A stretch of DNA of 64,000 nt, from contig OZ246007.1 in the NCBI GenBank assembly GCA_965230515.1, positions 2,356,001 to 2,420,000 of the forward strand, given 5' to 3'. Below, piece by piece: positions 41,589-50,293 of this stretch; position 1 is the stretch's first letter, and the number at the start of each line of letters is the position of its first letter. Below the pieces are notes generated by a model. It worked only from the letters and a program-made list of their open reading frames with translations. It was not told the DNA's origin and did no database searches. Origin of the DNA: JAJFKB01 sp965230515 (GTDB lineage Bacteria > Pseudomonadota > Gammaproteobacteria > Pseudomonadales > IMCC2047). Position numbers and translations under genes: made by a program.

Positions 41589-42905
41589 CTATTCGTTTGC
41601 AGCCGTTTGGCTTGCGTTGTGTAACCTCTGTACAGGAAACCTACAGGTAAAGATGCTGCCTTTACCCGGTGTGCTGCTGATATCGAGACCAGCATCATGA
41701 TTGATTAGTATGTGCTTCACAATAGCCAGCCCCAGTCCGGTACCGCCGGTATTTGAGGATCTGCCTTTATCCACGCGGTAGAAGCGTTCAGTCAACCTTG
41801 GAATATCTTTGTAGTCGATGCCGACCCCCTGATCTTCTACGGTCAGTTGTCCACCGGTGGCGTCGCTGGTCCAGGACACCTTTATTTCACTCGCTTCGGG
41901 GGAATATTTGCTGGCGTTGGAGATCAGGTTGGATAGTAGACTGTAGAGTTCAGATTCGATTCCGGATATAGCGCTGCCGGACTGGCAAGCTACCGTCAGG
42001 GTCTGTTTTTTAGCTGCCAGCATTGAGCCCAGATCACTATTGACGCGGACAATCATTTTGTCCACTTTCACCAATTTCGGAGCTGCTGCCGCATGGCTAG
42101 TTTCCAGTTTTGATAGTGTAAGCAGGTCCTGAATGAGCATTGTCATCCGTTCTGTCTGGTGCTGCATGTTGCTCAGGGCACGTTGCCATAGTGGTGGTGC
42201 GGGTTCATTGGCTTCTGCCAGTGTTTCCAGATAGCCGTTGAGGACGGTAATGGGCGTGCGAATCTCATGAGACATGTTGGCGACAAAGTCGGTGCGAACC
42301 TGCTCCAGCTTTTTCATTTCTGTAATATCGCGCACGATCATGAGCCGATCCTGTCTACCGAACAGTGCGATCTGGTATTGTAATTTTACCTGATCGTTAA
42401 CTGGTGACGTGAGTTCCAGTGGCTTTTCGTAATCATTTTTTTCAAAATAGGTTTTGAAAGCCGGGTCACGAATCAGATTGGTCAGTAGTTGGCCCACATC
42501 GGTTTTTTGTACCAGTCCAAGCAGTCTTTCGGCAGCAGGGTTCCACCATTCAATATTCCCTTCGTGATCCAGCATGACAAAGCCATCACGTAGCGCATAG
42601 GTGGAGTCGCGAAAACGTTTGATTACGCGTTTCAGCCGGGCGCGGTACTTTAGCTGACGTTGCTGCAGTTTGTAGATGTCATCGAAAATTTCACCCCAGA
42701 GCCCGTGACTGGTTGGCGGGTCGATAGTGTTGGGCTGCTTTAACCACTTATAGAGGCGGAATTGCTGGCGCAGGTTCCAGCCAATATAACCGGTCAGCGC
42801 CAGGAGCAGAACGATGGTTGTCGCATCTAGCAACCAACCTGCGAAGAGCGCGACAAACGCAAATATGAGCAGGTGGCGTAATTCTGATTCGGGGTTAAAT
42901 TTCAC
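41589..42905 (-). CDS. phoR: Phosphate regulon sensor histidine kinase PhoR
   Basis: Membrane histidine kinase that, with the Pst transporter and PhoU, signals phosphate starvation to PhoB. 438 residues: two N-terminal membrane helices (about 10-46), a DUF3329-like linker, a PAS domain (about 98-195), HisKA with phospho-acceptor H213 in M-S-H-E-I-R-T-P, and a HATPase domain (about 315-425) with N-x-x-S-N-A-x-K-Y and G-T-G-L-G-L-A-I-V. Eight bases after phoB in one operon. Confidence 0.95.
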   Translation of the reverse strand: MKFNPESELRHLLIFAFVALFAGWLLDATTIVLLLALTGYIGWNLRQQFRLYKWLKQPNTIDPPTSHGLWGEIFDDIYKLQQRQLKYRARLKRVIKRFRDSTYALRDGFVMLDHEGNIEWWNPAAERLLGLVQKTDVGQLLTNLIRDPAFKTYFEKNDYEKPLELTSPVNDQVKLQYQIALFGRQDRLMIVRDITEMKKLEQVRTDFVANMSHEIRTPITVLNGYLETLAEANEPAPPLWQRALSNMQHQTERMTMLIQDLLTLSKLETSHAAAAPKLVKVDKMIVRVNSDLGSMLAAKKQTLTVACQSGSAISGIESELYSLLSNLISNASKYSPEASEIKVSWTSDATGGQLTVEDQGVGIDYKDIPRLTERFYRVDKGRSSNTGGTGLGLAIVKHILINHDAGLDISSTPGKGSIFTCRFPVQRLHNASQTAANE

Positions 42906-42913
42906 TTGGGTTT

Positions 42914-43609
42914 CTATGGTAGCGTTGATGAAAAGCGATAGCCGGTGCCTCTGACGGTCTGTATGTACTTATCATAGCCAAAGTCTGCCAGTGCTTTGCG
43001 CAGCCGCCGGATATGCACGTCGACCGTTCTATCATCGATATACACATTACCTCCCCAGACCAGATCAAGCAACTGTTCCCGTGAATAGGCACGGTCGGGA
43101 TGACTCATAAAAAACTGCAGCAGTTTATACTCTGTTGGCCCCAGTTTGATCTCATGGTTATCGGCGCTGACTCGGTGTGCATCCTGATCCAGCATCAGTC
43201 CATCGTAGCGGATCATCTGCTGATTTGTATCGCCGTCGGTCCTTCTTAGCAGCGCCTTGATACGTGCCATAAGTTCCCTGGTTGAAAAAGGCTTGGTGAT
43301 ATAATCATCGGCGCCGGTATCGAGCCCCACCACTTTATCCTGCTCTTCGCCCTTTGCGGTAATCATAATGATGGGAATCTGTCTGGTGCTGTTTTCACGG
43401 CGCAGTCGTCGTGAAAGCTCCAGGCCACTGATGCCGGGCATCATCCAATCCAGAAGTATCAAATCCGGTTGGTTATCCATGATGATTGAATGCGCAGCCA
43501 TTGCATTACCGGCCTGCAAGCATTGGTAACCGTTTAGCTCAAGTGCCATGGCTACCATGTCGCGGATGGACGCTTCATCATCAACAATTAATATGGTTTT
43601 ATTTGTCAT
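42914..43609 (-). CDS. phoB: Phosphate regulon response regulator PhoB
   Basis: 231 residues from ATG 43609. Receiver domain (about 4-120) with D10-D11, phospho-acceptor D54 in L-L-D-W-M-M-P-G and the T-K-P-F lysine; winged-helix OmpR/PhoB DNA-binding domain (about 130-229) ending R-T-V-D-V-H-I-R-R-L-R-K and R-G-x-G-Y-R. The open frame extends 14 residues upstream to 43651, but M-T-N-K-T-I-L-I-V-D-D is the normal start. A Pho box lies about 110-140 bases upstream. Confidence 0.95.
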   Translation of the reverse strand: MTNKTILIVDDEASIRDMVAMALELNGYQCLQAGNAMAAHSIIMDNQPDLILLDWMMPGISGLELSRRLRRENSTRQIPIIMITAKGEEQDKVVGLDTGADDYITKPFSTRELMARIKALLRRTDGDTNQQMIRYDGLMLDQDAHRVSADNHEIKLGPTEYKLLQFFMSHPDRAYSREQLLDLVWGGNVYIDDRTVDVHIRRLRKALADFGYDKYIQTVRGTGYRFSSTLP

Positions 43610-43716
43610 GGTTAATCCGGAGTTGCCCCTTTCTCTATATTGGTAAGCCAATCAGCACCTAATATACTGGCTGCACATTGGCCGGCCGGATTTCCTTTGC
43701 CCGGCACTGATGTTAC

Positions 43717-43750
43717 ATTAGAGCAATTCAATATGACAGAATCATTACAA
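43717..43750 (-). promoter_or_regulatory. Pho box and -10 element of phoB
   Basis: On the minus strand TTGTAAT (43750-43744) and CTGTCAT (43739-43733) are separated by four bases, the 11-base repeat phase of a Pho box; the second unit is a perfect CTGTCAT. Ten bases later TCTAAT (43722-43717) matches five of six -10 bases. This is the standard PhoB-dependent layout, where the box replaces the -35, and predicts autoregulation of phoBR. Confidence 0.75.
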
Positions 43751-43804
43751 GAGCGTAAAAGCGCGATATATCAGGCGCTGAGGTATTAAGGAGTTTGTTT
43801 TAAG

Positions 43805-44884
43805 GTGTCAAATTATAAGATTCATGACGATATTGCTACAGCTTTGAATGGCTATGTGGTGCCCGACCAACTGGGTTTTGGTTTGGTGCCGGGGCCCATT
43901 ATGTATTCGGCTGAGTATGTTGATGGTGCCTGGGGCGATGGCGTGCTGGAAGCCAACAAGCCCCTGCTGATGCAGCCAAGTGCAAAGGTTTTGCACTATG
44001 GTCAGGAAATATTTGAGGGGATGAAGGCGTATCGGATTAATAGCGATCGGGCCACGCTGTTTCGCCCGGAGCGAAATTGGGCGCGTTTTAATCAGTCAGC
44101 GCTACGTATGGCGATGCCTGAAATTCCTGAGGAGCTTTTTATGGAGGGCGTCTATCTGGTGACGGCCTATAGCGAAAACGTGATTCCAGGGAGTTCTGGG
44201 AAGTCTCTCTATCTGCGTCCCTTCATGTTTGCGTCAGAGACCAATCTTGGGGTGTCGGGAGCAAACCAGTTCACCTATATGGTTGTATCCAGCCCGTCGG
44301 AGGCGATGCATCCCGGAACCATGAGAGTGTTGATTGAGCGCGAGTATACACGAGCGGCTCTGGGTGGTACCGGTGCCGCGAAAACGGGCGGTAATTATGC
44401 GTCCTCTTTTGCATCGCGCCAGCATGCGCAGTCGATGGGCTTTGATCAGTCGTTGTGGCTGGACCCCAGGAATCAGAAGAATATCGAAGAGCTCTCGGTG
44501 ATGAATTTTTTTGCTGTGATTAGCGGGGAGCTACACACACCACGTCTGACAGGTTCTTTACTGGATGGTGTGACACGTGATTCTATTTTAGGTCTTGCTG
44601 AATATATGGGTATCGGTATCCATCAGCGTGCAATCAATATCGATGAATTGATTGCGCAGATTAAATCAGGGGAGTGTGATGAGGTTTTTTGCTGTGGTAC
44701 CGGCGCAATTATCAGCCCGATCAGCACCCTGGGGGAGTATGATGGCACTTGCTATGAACTGGCTAAAGCAGACGGTGATCTTTCATTAAAGCTGCGTGAC
44801 TCGATGCTGGGTATACAGGAGAGCCGTTTGACTGATAATTTTGACTGGTTGCACACGATACCGGATCGATATTATCCAAAGTGA
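43805..44884 (+). CDS. ilvE: Branched-chain amino acid aminotransferase
   Basis: PLP fold-type IV transaminase for Leu, Ile and Val synthesis or breakdown. 359 residues, the longer class II form. It has G-Q-E-I-F-E-G-M-K-A-Y, R-P-F-M-F and PLP lysine K193 in G-A-A-K-T-G-G-N-Y-A, followed by E-E-L-S-V-M-N-F-F and G-T-G-A-I-I-S-P. GTG start at 43805 with AAGGAG at 43788-43793, a rather long spacing. Divergent from phoB. Confidence 0.93.
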   Translation: MSNYKIHDDIATALNGYVVPDQLGFGLVPGPIMYSAEYVDGAWGDGVLEANKPLLMQPSAKVLHYGQEIFEGMKAYRINSDRATLFRPERNWARFNQSALRMAMPEIPEELFMEGVYLVTAYSENVIPGSSGKSLYLRPFMFASETNLGVSGANQFTYMVVSSPSEAMHPGTMRVLIEREYTRAALGGTGAAKTGGNYASSFASRQHAQSMGFDQSLWLDPRNQKNIEELSVMNFFAVISGELHTPRLTGSLLDGVTRDSILGLAEYMGIGIHQRAINIDELIAQIKSGECDEVFCCGTGAIISPISTLGEYDGTCYELAKADGDLSLKLRDSMLGIQESRLTDNFDWLHTIPDRYYPK

Positions 44885-44980
44885 GGATCGCTCTGCTATT
44901 TGGTTTGGCAGGTTTAATGTGCAAATGATATGTGGCCGTTGGGCTGTGATTGAATTTGATAGGTATATGACGGATTTTTT

Positions 44981-45511
44981 ATGGTAACTCGTGCGAAAGA
45001 TAACCCTTTCTGGGACTTCTCGATTGTTCATTATGATACTCCTGGCGTCGCCAGTAGTTGTCTGAATTTTCAGGATAAATGTAATCTGAGAGTGAATGTG
45101 TTGCTCTACTGTTTATGGCTGGGAAAGCGGGGGCGACTGTTGGAAATGGATGCTTTGTTGCAGAGCGATGCGCTTCGCCAGTGCAGTGAGCAGGTGCTGC
45201 TGCCATTGCGCAGTGCCCGTTATGGAATGAAGCGGATTGGCATGAGCATTGGTCAGCCCAAACTCTATGTAAAGCTGAAGGAGGCGGAATTGGAAGTGGA
45301 AAGAGTCGAGCAAAATCTGTTGTATCGACTGGCTCCTGAAATGCCTGAATCCAATCGGCCAGCACGCCACCTGGCGAAAATGAATCTGGAAAGCTACCTG
45401 CAATCGGCTAACGTCGATTTGGATGAGTGGCGTGATGAGCTGCAAAAATTGATTGATCTGGTGCTGGAGGATAAAGGCGATAACGTCTTTATGACCTGTG
45501 CGGATAGTTAG
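44981..45511 (+). CDS. DUF2390 / TIGR02444 family protein
   Basis: 176 residues of unknown function. The N-terminal N-P-F-W-D-F-S-I, the P-G-V-A-S-S-C-L-N-F-Q-D segment and N-V-L-L-Y-C-L-W-L-G are the recognisable hallmarks of this mostly gammaproteobacterial family. No signal peptide; predicted mostly helical, with an acidic C-terminal half. No ribosome site is obvious before ATG 44981, but the conserved motif begins at residue 8, so the start cannot be much further in. No functional clue from neighbours. Confidence 0.85.
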   Translation: MVTRAKDNPFWDFSIVHYDTPGVASSCLNFQDKCNLRVNVLLYCLWLGKRGRLLEMDALLQSDALRQCSEQVLLPLRSARYGMKRIGMSIGQPKLYVKLKEAELEVERVEQNLLYRLAPEMPESNRPARHLAKMNLESYLQSANVDLDEWRDELQKLIDLVLEDKGDNVFMTCADS

Positions 45512-45537
45512 GAGGCCCCTGAGCAAGAGGTCGGGGG

Positions 45538-46542
45538 TTATTCCAGTTCGTAACTCATGCCGTTGGATGCGATTGCGAAATAGCGCCCCCTTTTATTGCT
45601 AAAACTGACGGCTAGCAATGTAGCGGAAACGGGTTTCCATTTGTCCTTTTTGCCGATCTTCCAGCGTTTTAGTTCCTGGCCGTTTTGTACTTTCCAAAGC
45701 TGTACCAGCTGGCTGTTGGTGCCTGTCAAAAGCTCGGACTCATCTGCCGAAAAAGTTGCTGCAGTGTAGGCCGCGCTCGCAATATAGGGGCCTTTTTTAA
45801 TGGGCAGTTCCTTTTTGACGCTACCATTGCCTGTGTTCCATATTACCGCCTTGTCACCCTGTGCGGCACTGAAGGCGTACTGACCGGAGCCGGAAAGCCT
45901 TACGCTGATGACTTGGTTGCCATGCTTCCAGGTATGCAACATTTCGCCTGATTGCAGCTCCCAGAGTTTGGCTGTACGGTCGTCCGAACCGGTCATTGCG
46001 TATTTGGCATCATTACTTAGTGCGACGCTGCGAACTTTGCCGTTGTGATGTAGCGTTCTTTTGACGCCTCCGTTTTTTATGTCAAAGACAACAGCGGTAT
46101 GATTGTCGAGGCCCAGCAGGGCGTAATCTCCGTTGGGTGTCAGCGCCATACTGAGAATATTGCCGGGAGCGGTCCAAAACCAGACGGGGGCTCCGGTATC
46201 TACTTCCCAAAGTACAATGGTGCGATGTGATGCGGTAGCGGCGTAACGATTCTCCGGGGAGGTGGCCGCAGCAACGATACCGGTATATTCGCCTTTGGTG
46301 TGATTCCAGTTAAACAGTCGCTCCTTGCTTTCCATGTCCCAAAGGGCGCCGCCGTGATTGATTGAGCCGGAAATACCATATTTGCCATCGTTTGACAGAG
46401 TTGCCGTGTACAGGCCCTGGACCGCGTTTTCCCAGCTGCTTTTTGGTGGTGTGGCGTCGTCGCAGCCCGCTAGTCCAATTAGCAGGCACAGGCCGGTCAG
46501 GCAGCGGACAACGGGATGACAGGAGAGTGGTATTTTTGGCAT
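45538..46542 (-). CDS. WD40-repeat lipoprotein
   Basis: 334 residues. The signal peptide ends in a lipobox (L-A-G-C, Cys about residue 27), so it is probably anchored in a membrane facing the periplasm. The rest is a beta-propeller of about seven WD-like repeats with recurring D-x-x-x-A-x-x-G-x-x-x-x-x-x-V-x-L-W units. Such propellers are protein-binding scaffolds; nothing identifies a partner. It lies 22 bases after the dsbB stop on the same strand, so co-transcription is likely. Confidence 0.85.
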   Translation of the reverse strand: MPKIPLSCHPVVRCLTGLCLLIGLAGCDDATPPKSSWENAVQGLYTATLSNDGKYGISGSINHGGALWDMESKERLFNWNHTKGEYTGIVAAATSPENRYAATASHRTIVLWEVDTGAPVWFWTAPGNILSMALTPNGDYALLGLDNHTAVVFDIKNGGVKRTLHHNGKVRSVALSNDAKYAMTGSDDRTAKLWELQSGEMLHTWKHGNQVISVRLSGSGQYAFSAAQGDKAVIWNTGNGSVKKELPIKKGPYIASAAYTAATFSADESELLTGTNSQLVQLWKVQNGQELKRWKIGKKDKWKPVSATLLAVSFSNKRGRYFAIASNGMSYELE

Positions 46543-46564
46543 GGGCGATTATTCCGGTTTCCCT

Positions 46565-47062
46565 TTATATCGGCTGGCGGCGCAATAGCATAAGGCTGAT
46601 CAGTGCAAAACCACAAAAAGCGACAAAGGACCATCCGGGAATGCTTAGTGAGAGAAAGGTCCACTGGACCTCTGCGCAATCGCCTGTGCCCCTAAGCATA
46701 ACGCTGACCACCTCGGTCCAGGGCAGTACATCCATCATATATTCAAGCCCAGGACCGCAGGCAGGCACCTGATCTTCCGGCAGGCTTTGCAGCCACAATT
46801 GGCGGCTAGCCAGCCCGATACCGAAAAAGCTGAAAAACAGGGTGAGGCCGGCATAGATACGTCGCACGGTCAGGGCAGGGTTGTGAATTGCTGAAAGTAG
46901 GAAAAACAGTGCCGCTCCGTAAAACGCGATTCTTTGCGCCATGCAGAGTGGACAGGGTTCAAGACCTTTTACATATTGAAAATAAAAGGCGGTGAGCAGT
47001 AGTCCGGCGCAGCAGATAAAGCCGAATAAATTGAGATATCTCGGTGATAAATATTTTTTCAT
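46565..47062 (-). CDS. dsbB: Disulfide bond formation protein DsbB
   Basis: Inner-membrane quinone reductase that reoxidises DsbA. 165 residues, four membrane helices, with the two redox cysteine pairs: E-P-C-P-L-C in the first periplasmic loop and C-G-P-G plus G-D-C-A-E in the second. ATG 47062 (M-K-K-Y-L) is chosen because the 17 residues upstream of it in the frame are not family-like. Confidence 0.93.
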   Translation of the reverse strand: MKKYLSPRYLNLFGFICCAGLLLTAFYFQYVKGLEPCPLCMAQRIAFYGAALFFLLSAIHNPALTVRRIYAGLTLFFSFFGIGLASRQLWLQSLPEDQVPACGPGLEYMMDVLPWTEVVSVMLRGTGDCAEVQWTFLSLSIPGWSFVAFCGFALISLMLLRRQPI

Positions 47063-47338
47063 AAAATTTCTTTGGATGATGGTCCGGCTTCCTAGACAGA
47101 GTAGCTTTGCCATCTATAATTAATTTGAGTCTTATTATAAAAACACCTTTGGAAATTGAAACCTAATTGTTCAAGTTTCTCGGGTGCAGGGCGGTGGTGC
47201 TGATTGGGTGTGTTCCGTTTTACCGGTGAATCCAATGGTTTTCAGGTATCGCAAGGGACGTTAAATAATCTTGAGGTCAGGCTGATTCGCCGGCTTTGGG
47301 TGGTAGTTTGTAAAATTAGGCTGTGGAGTATCAAAGCA

Positions 47339-47752
47339 ATGAAATATAGATGGTTAATGCTGGTGTGTCTGATGCCCTTTTTTAGTCTCCCTGCGATGGC
47401 TGAAGATGAAGAGGGTGAGAAGCTTGCGGAAGAGGTGAGGTATGTCGAGCTCAAGCCGCCCTTTGTTACAAACTATGGCGGCCCGGGTAAGCTCAAGTAT
47501 GTTAAGGCAGAGGTTTCTTTGCGTGTTGATTCGCAGGAGGCTTTTCGAGCGGTGAACAGCCATATCCCTTCTTTGCGCCATACTATTATTATGGTTCTGA
47601 GTCAGCAAACCGATGATACCGTCACCACCATGGAGGGCAAAGAGCAGATTCGCTTGCAGGCGTTGTCCGAACTGCAGGAGATTATGAGCAAGGAGGAGGG
47701 TGGAAAGATGATTGAGGATTTGCTGTTTAGCAGCTTCTTTGTGCAGCGCTAA
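47339..47752 (+). CDS. FliL-like secreted protein
   Basis: 137 residues from ATG 47339 (GGAG at 47325-47328). A cleavable-looking signal peptide (about 1-21, ends P-A-M-A) is followed by a FliL domain (about 36-135, with V-E-L-K-P-P-F-V-T-N-Y and L-R-H-T-I-I-M-V-L-S). FliL normally sits at the flagellar motor with an uncleaved membrane helix. No flagellar gene is nearby and the helix here looks like a signal, so this may be a non-flagellar FliL relative. Role unknown. Confidence 0.8.
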   Translation: MKYRWLMLVCLMPFFSLPAMAEDEEGEKLAEEVRYVELKPPFVTNYGGPGKLKYVKAEVSLRVDSQEAFRAVNSHIPSLRHTIIMVLSQQTDDTVTTMEGKEQIRLQALSELQEIMSKEEGGKMIEDLLFSSFFVQR

Positions 47753-47854
47753 ACAATCTGATAACGCAGTTCCCCGGCATTTTTATAAAACGGAAACACT
47801 TATCGCAGTTGTGTGGTTAGTGGCAGGCTTTGCCGTGGTTCCGGTTTCGTTTGC

Positions 47855-47888
47855 CCCAAATTCGGATTGACTTGCCCTTCCATTTGGG
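47855..47888. promoter_or_regulatory. Inverted repeat and -35-like element before the IclR-RidA gene
   Basis: CCCAAAT (47855-47861) and ATTTGGG (47882-47888) flank TTGACT (47867-47872), a five-of-six -35 match. TCGAAT at 47889-47894 could be its -10 (16-base spacing, weak). The arrangement would suit autorepression by the IclR protein. Confidence 0.3.
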
Positions 47889-47935
47889 TCGAATTCCGTT
47901 ATTATCGAGGCTCCGCTAAATATCTGAATTGACCT

Positions 47936-49108
47936 ATGGCCACACCCAGGAATACCTCTGTTCAAAAAGCGTTTCAAATTTTGGAGGCTTTTTCCCCCAA
48001 CGGTTGCCAGCTTTCAGCGACTGAGGTCGCAAAACGTACTCAAATGACGGTGGCGACGGCGCACCGTTTTCTGCTGACGCTGGAGAACCTGGGAGTGGTT
48101 TCACGTACTGGCGATAACCGATTTCAGCTCGGTACCTTGTTGGCGGAGCTGGGCGGTCGTGTAGAGCATAACAAGGTGATGACTCATGTGGTGGAGCCAC
48201 ACGTAGATTCGCTTGCCGAGCAATTTGGTGAGCGTGTCAATGTGGCTTTGCTCAGCGGAAAAAAGGTTATCCAGATTGCTGTTGGCCAGGATGCCCGTTC
48301 GTTGCAGCTGGGTATGCTTGATGGGAATGTACTTCCTGTTTACTGCACGGCGGCTGGCCGAGTGCTATTGGCTGGTCTTCGATCAAAGCTTCTGGATTAT
48401 CTGTTGAATGATATCGAGTTCGAGTCTTACACGGATAATTCTTTGAGTTCCCGGGAGGAGCTGGTTTCCGAGTTGCAGCGTGTAAAAGCTCAGGGTTATG
48501 CGCTGAATTTTGGTGAGCTGGCTGAACAGGTTTCCTGTCTCGCTGTGCCTATCTGTGATGATCATAACGAAGTGGTGGCCGCGCTTTCTGTTTCAGTAAG
48601 CAAGCCTGAAATCAATGCCGAACAGATTGAAAACTACCGTAGTACGCTGGCTTATCACGCGGAGCAGATTCGGCGTGAGCTCTACATGGAGAATCGGGTA
48701 TTGCCCTATAAGGCGAAACCCCGGGGCAGTTTCCCTCATGCCAAACGGATCGGTGATTTCATACTTGTGTCCGGAACGAGCGCGCGGCAGCAGGATGATA
48801 GTTTTCCGGGTGTTGTGCAGGGCTCCGGCGGGAAAGCAGTGGTCGATATGCGTCGCCAGGCGCACGCTGCGCTGCAAAACCTGTTTGATATTGTCGAGAG
48901 TTTTGGTGCCGGGCGCGAAGATATCGTCGAAATACAGGCATTTTTAGTCAGCATGAAAGATTACGAAGTATTCAATGAGGTTTATGGTGAGTATTTCGAT
49001 TATTCAGGTCCTACTCGAACAACAGTTGCGGTTAGCGAATTACCTCATCCGCATCAGATGCTGATGCTAAAGGCAATGGCCTATAAACCCGTGCCCTCCA
49101 ATCAATAG
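47936..49108 (+). CDS. IclR-family regulator fused to a RidA domain
   Basis: 390 residues in one uninterrupted frame. IclR winged HTH (about 6-68, with S-A-T-E-V-A-K-R-T and V-A-T-A-H-R-F-L-L-T-L), IclR effector domain (about 80-248), then a RidA/YjgF domain (about 255-388). The RidA half closely resembles the 2-aminomuconate deaminase encoded at 49848-50276, sharing P-R-G-S-F-P-H, the G-D-F-I start, G-P-T-R-T-T-V-A-V and L-P-H-P-H. The arginine equivalent to the RidA catalytic residue is kept (R361). Inferred role: local regulator of the amn cassette that binds a pathway enamine or imine, or 2-aminomuconate. The fusion is unusual. Confidence 0.9.
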   Translation: MATPRNTSVQKAFQILEAFSPNGCQLSATEVAKRTQMTVATAHRFLLTLENLGVVSRTGDNRFQLGTLLAELGGRVEHNKVMTHVVEPHVDSLAEQFGERVNVALLSGKKVIQIAVGQDARSLQLGMLDGNVLPVYCTAAGRVLLAGLRSKLLDYLLNDIEFESYTDNSLSSREELVSELQRVKAQGYALNFGELAEQVSCLAVPICDDHNEVVAALSVSVSKPEINAEQIENYRSTLAYHAEQIRRELYMENRVLPYKAKPRGSFPHAKRIGDFILVSGTSARQQDDSFPGVVQGSGGKAVVDMRRQAHAALQNLFDIVESFGAGREDIVEIQAFLVSMKDYEVFNEVYGEYFDYSGPTRTTVAVSELPHPHQMLMLKAMAYKPVPSNQ

Positions 49109-49439
49109 CATCGATAGCGTTGTGGGTATGTGCATCGTTTGAGGCACGCGATGCGCTTGGTCGGAGTCTAATTTTGTAATATCTTACATATTGATAAGCC
49201 ACCTTTATTTTAACCAAAATACAACGTCGCTATCTTTTTTTTAACGATAAAAGTATGGTAAATCTGAAATATTAATAATGAAATATTGATAATTAAGAAA
49301 ATAAAAGTAGAATGGTTCATGAGACAATGCTTGTATCTGGTGCATTTAAAAAATGCGTAGATCAGGGTTACGGGTGAAATGTCCGCCATTACACAGGGTA
49401 AGCAAAGCAGGTGTTTTTCGTCTGCCTGGAGCGAAACGC
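49109..49439. other. AT-rich control region before the ridA-amnDBA genes
   Basis: 331 bases without a convincing gene. GCATCG (49132-49137) and CGATGC (49149-49154) can form a hairpin after the regulator gene. TGAAATATT occurs twice in direct orientation (49265-49273 and 49279-49287), 14 bases apart, in a very AT-rich stretch. A frame is open upstream of 49440, but its residues have no RidA character. Confidence 0.4.
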
Positions 49440-49829
49440 ATGATTGATGCATTGAGTTCAGCAAAATTACCAAAACCAAAATTTCGCTATAGTCCTCTTG
49501 TTAAGGCGGGGCCACACTATAAAACTGCCGGGATGATTGCACTGGATGCAACAAGTGGCATGTTGGTGGCTGGTGGCGTATATGCAGAAACCAAAAAAAT
49601 ACTGGCCAATTTAATGGAGGCGCTTCCTGATTTCGGGCTGGTTCTTCAAGACTTGGTGAGTGCCCGGATTTTCACTACTTGTTTCAATGATTTCCCCGAT
49701 ATCAACCGGGCCTGGGAAGAGGTCTTTGTCGAGACGATGAGGTTGCCGGCCAGAACCGCTGTGGGTGTGAGCGCTTTACCTTTGTCGGCATCTGTTGAGA
49801 TCGAATTCAGTTTTTACAAACCAACTTAA
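49440..49829 (+). CDS. RidA family protein (enamine/imine deaminase)
   Basis: 129 residues from ATG 49440 (GGAG at 49428-49431), the family's normal length. It contains G-M-I-A-L-D, V-A-G-G-V-Y-A-E-T, A-R-I-F-T-T and P-A-R-T-A-V-G-V-S-A-L-P, where the Arg corresponds to the catalytic residue of RidA. RidA proteins are trimers that hydrolyse reactive enamines or imines to ketoacids. This one is more like general RidA than like the 2-aminomuconate deaminase next to it. 18 bases before that gene, so one operon. Confidence 0.88.
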   Translation: MIDALSSAKLPKPKFRYSPLVKAGPHYKTAGMIALDATSGMLVAGGVYAETKKILANLMEALPDFGLVLQDLVSARIFTTCFNDFPDINRAWEEVFVETMRLPARTAVGVSALPLSASVEIEFSFYKPT

Positions 49830-49847
49830 GGCAACGGAATATACGCT

Positions 49848-50276
49848 GTGACAATTGCAGAAAGTAAAGTATTGGCGCACAAAGCTGTACCTCGCGGCAG
49901 TTTTCCGCATGTGAAGCGAGCGGGAGATTTTATTTACGTGTCGGGGACCAGCTCGCGTCGTCCCGATAATAGCATTGAGGGAGCAATCGTGGATGCTGAA
50001 GGCCAACTGCATATGGATATCGAAGCACAGACCCGGGCGGTGATCGAAAATATCAGGGATATTCTGGCATCCATGGGAGCGACATTGGAGGACCTGCTTG
50101 AGCTCAGCTGTTTTCTGGTAAATATGGATCATTTTGATGGCTTTAATCAGACTTATGCAGAGTATTTTGATGAGTCCGGGCCAACACGAACCACAGTCGC
50201 GGTCGCGCAGCTACCTCATCCGCATTTGGCCATTGAGATGAAGGCAGTGGCTTATAAGCCGTTGGCCGATAACTAG
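49848..50276 (+). CDS. amnD: 2-aminomuconate deaminase
   Basis: 142-residue RidA-superfamily enzyme that releases ammonia from 2-aminomuconate, giving 4-oxalocrotonate, in 2-aminophenol and related breakdown routes. The sequence strongly resembles AmnD/NbaF: P-R-G-S-F-P-H, V-S-G-T-S-S-R-R-P-D-N, D-I-E-A-Q-T-R-A-V-I-E-N-I-R-D-I-L and G-P-T-R114-T-T-V-A-V. GTG start. Followed 17 bases later by amnB. Confidence 0.88.
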   Translation: MTIAESKVLAHKAVPRGSFPHVKRAGDFIYVSGTSSRRPDNSIEGAIVDAEGQLHMDIEAQTRAVIENIRDILASMGATLEDLLELSCFLVNMDHFDGFNQTYAEYFDESGPTRTTVAVAQLPHPHLAIEMKAVAYKPLADN

Positions 50277-50293
50277 TCCTGGAGGATCTGCTC

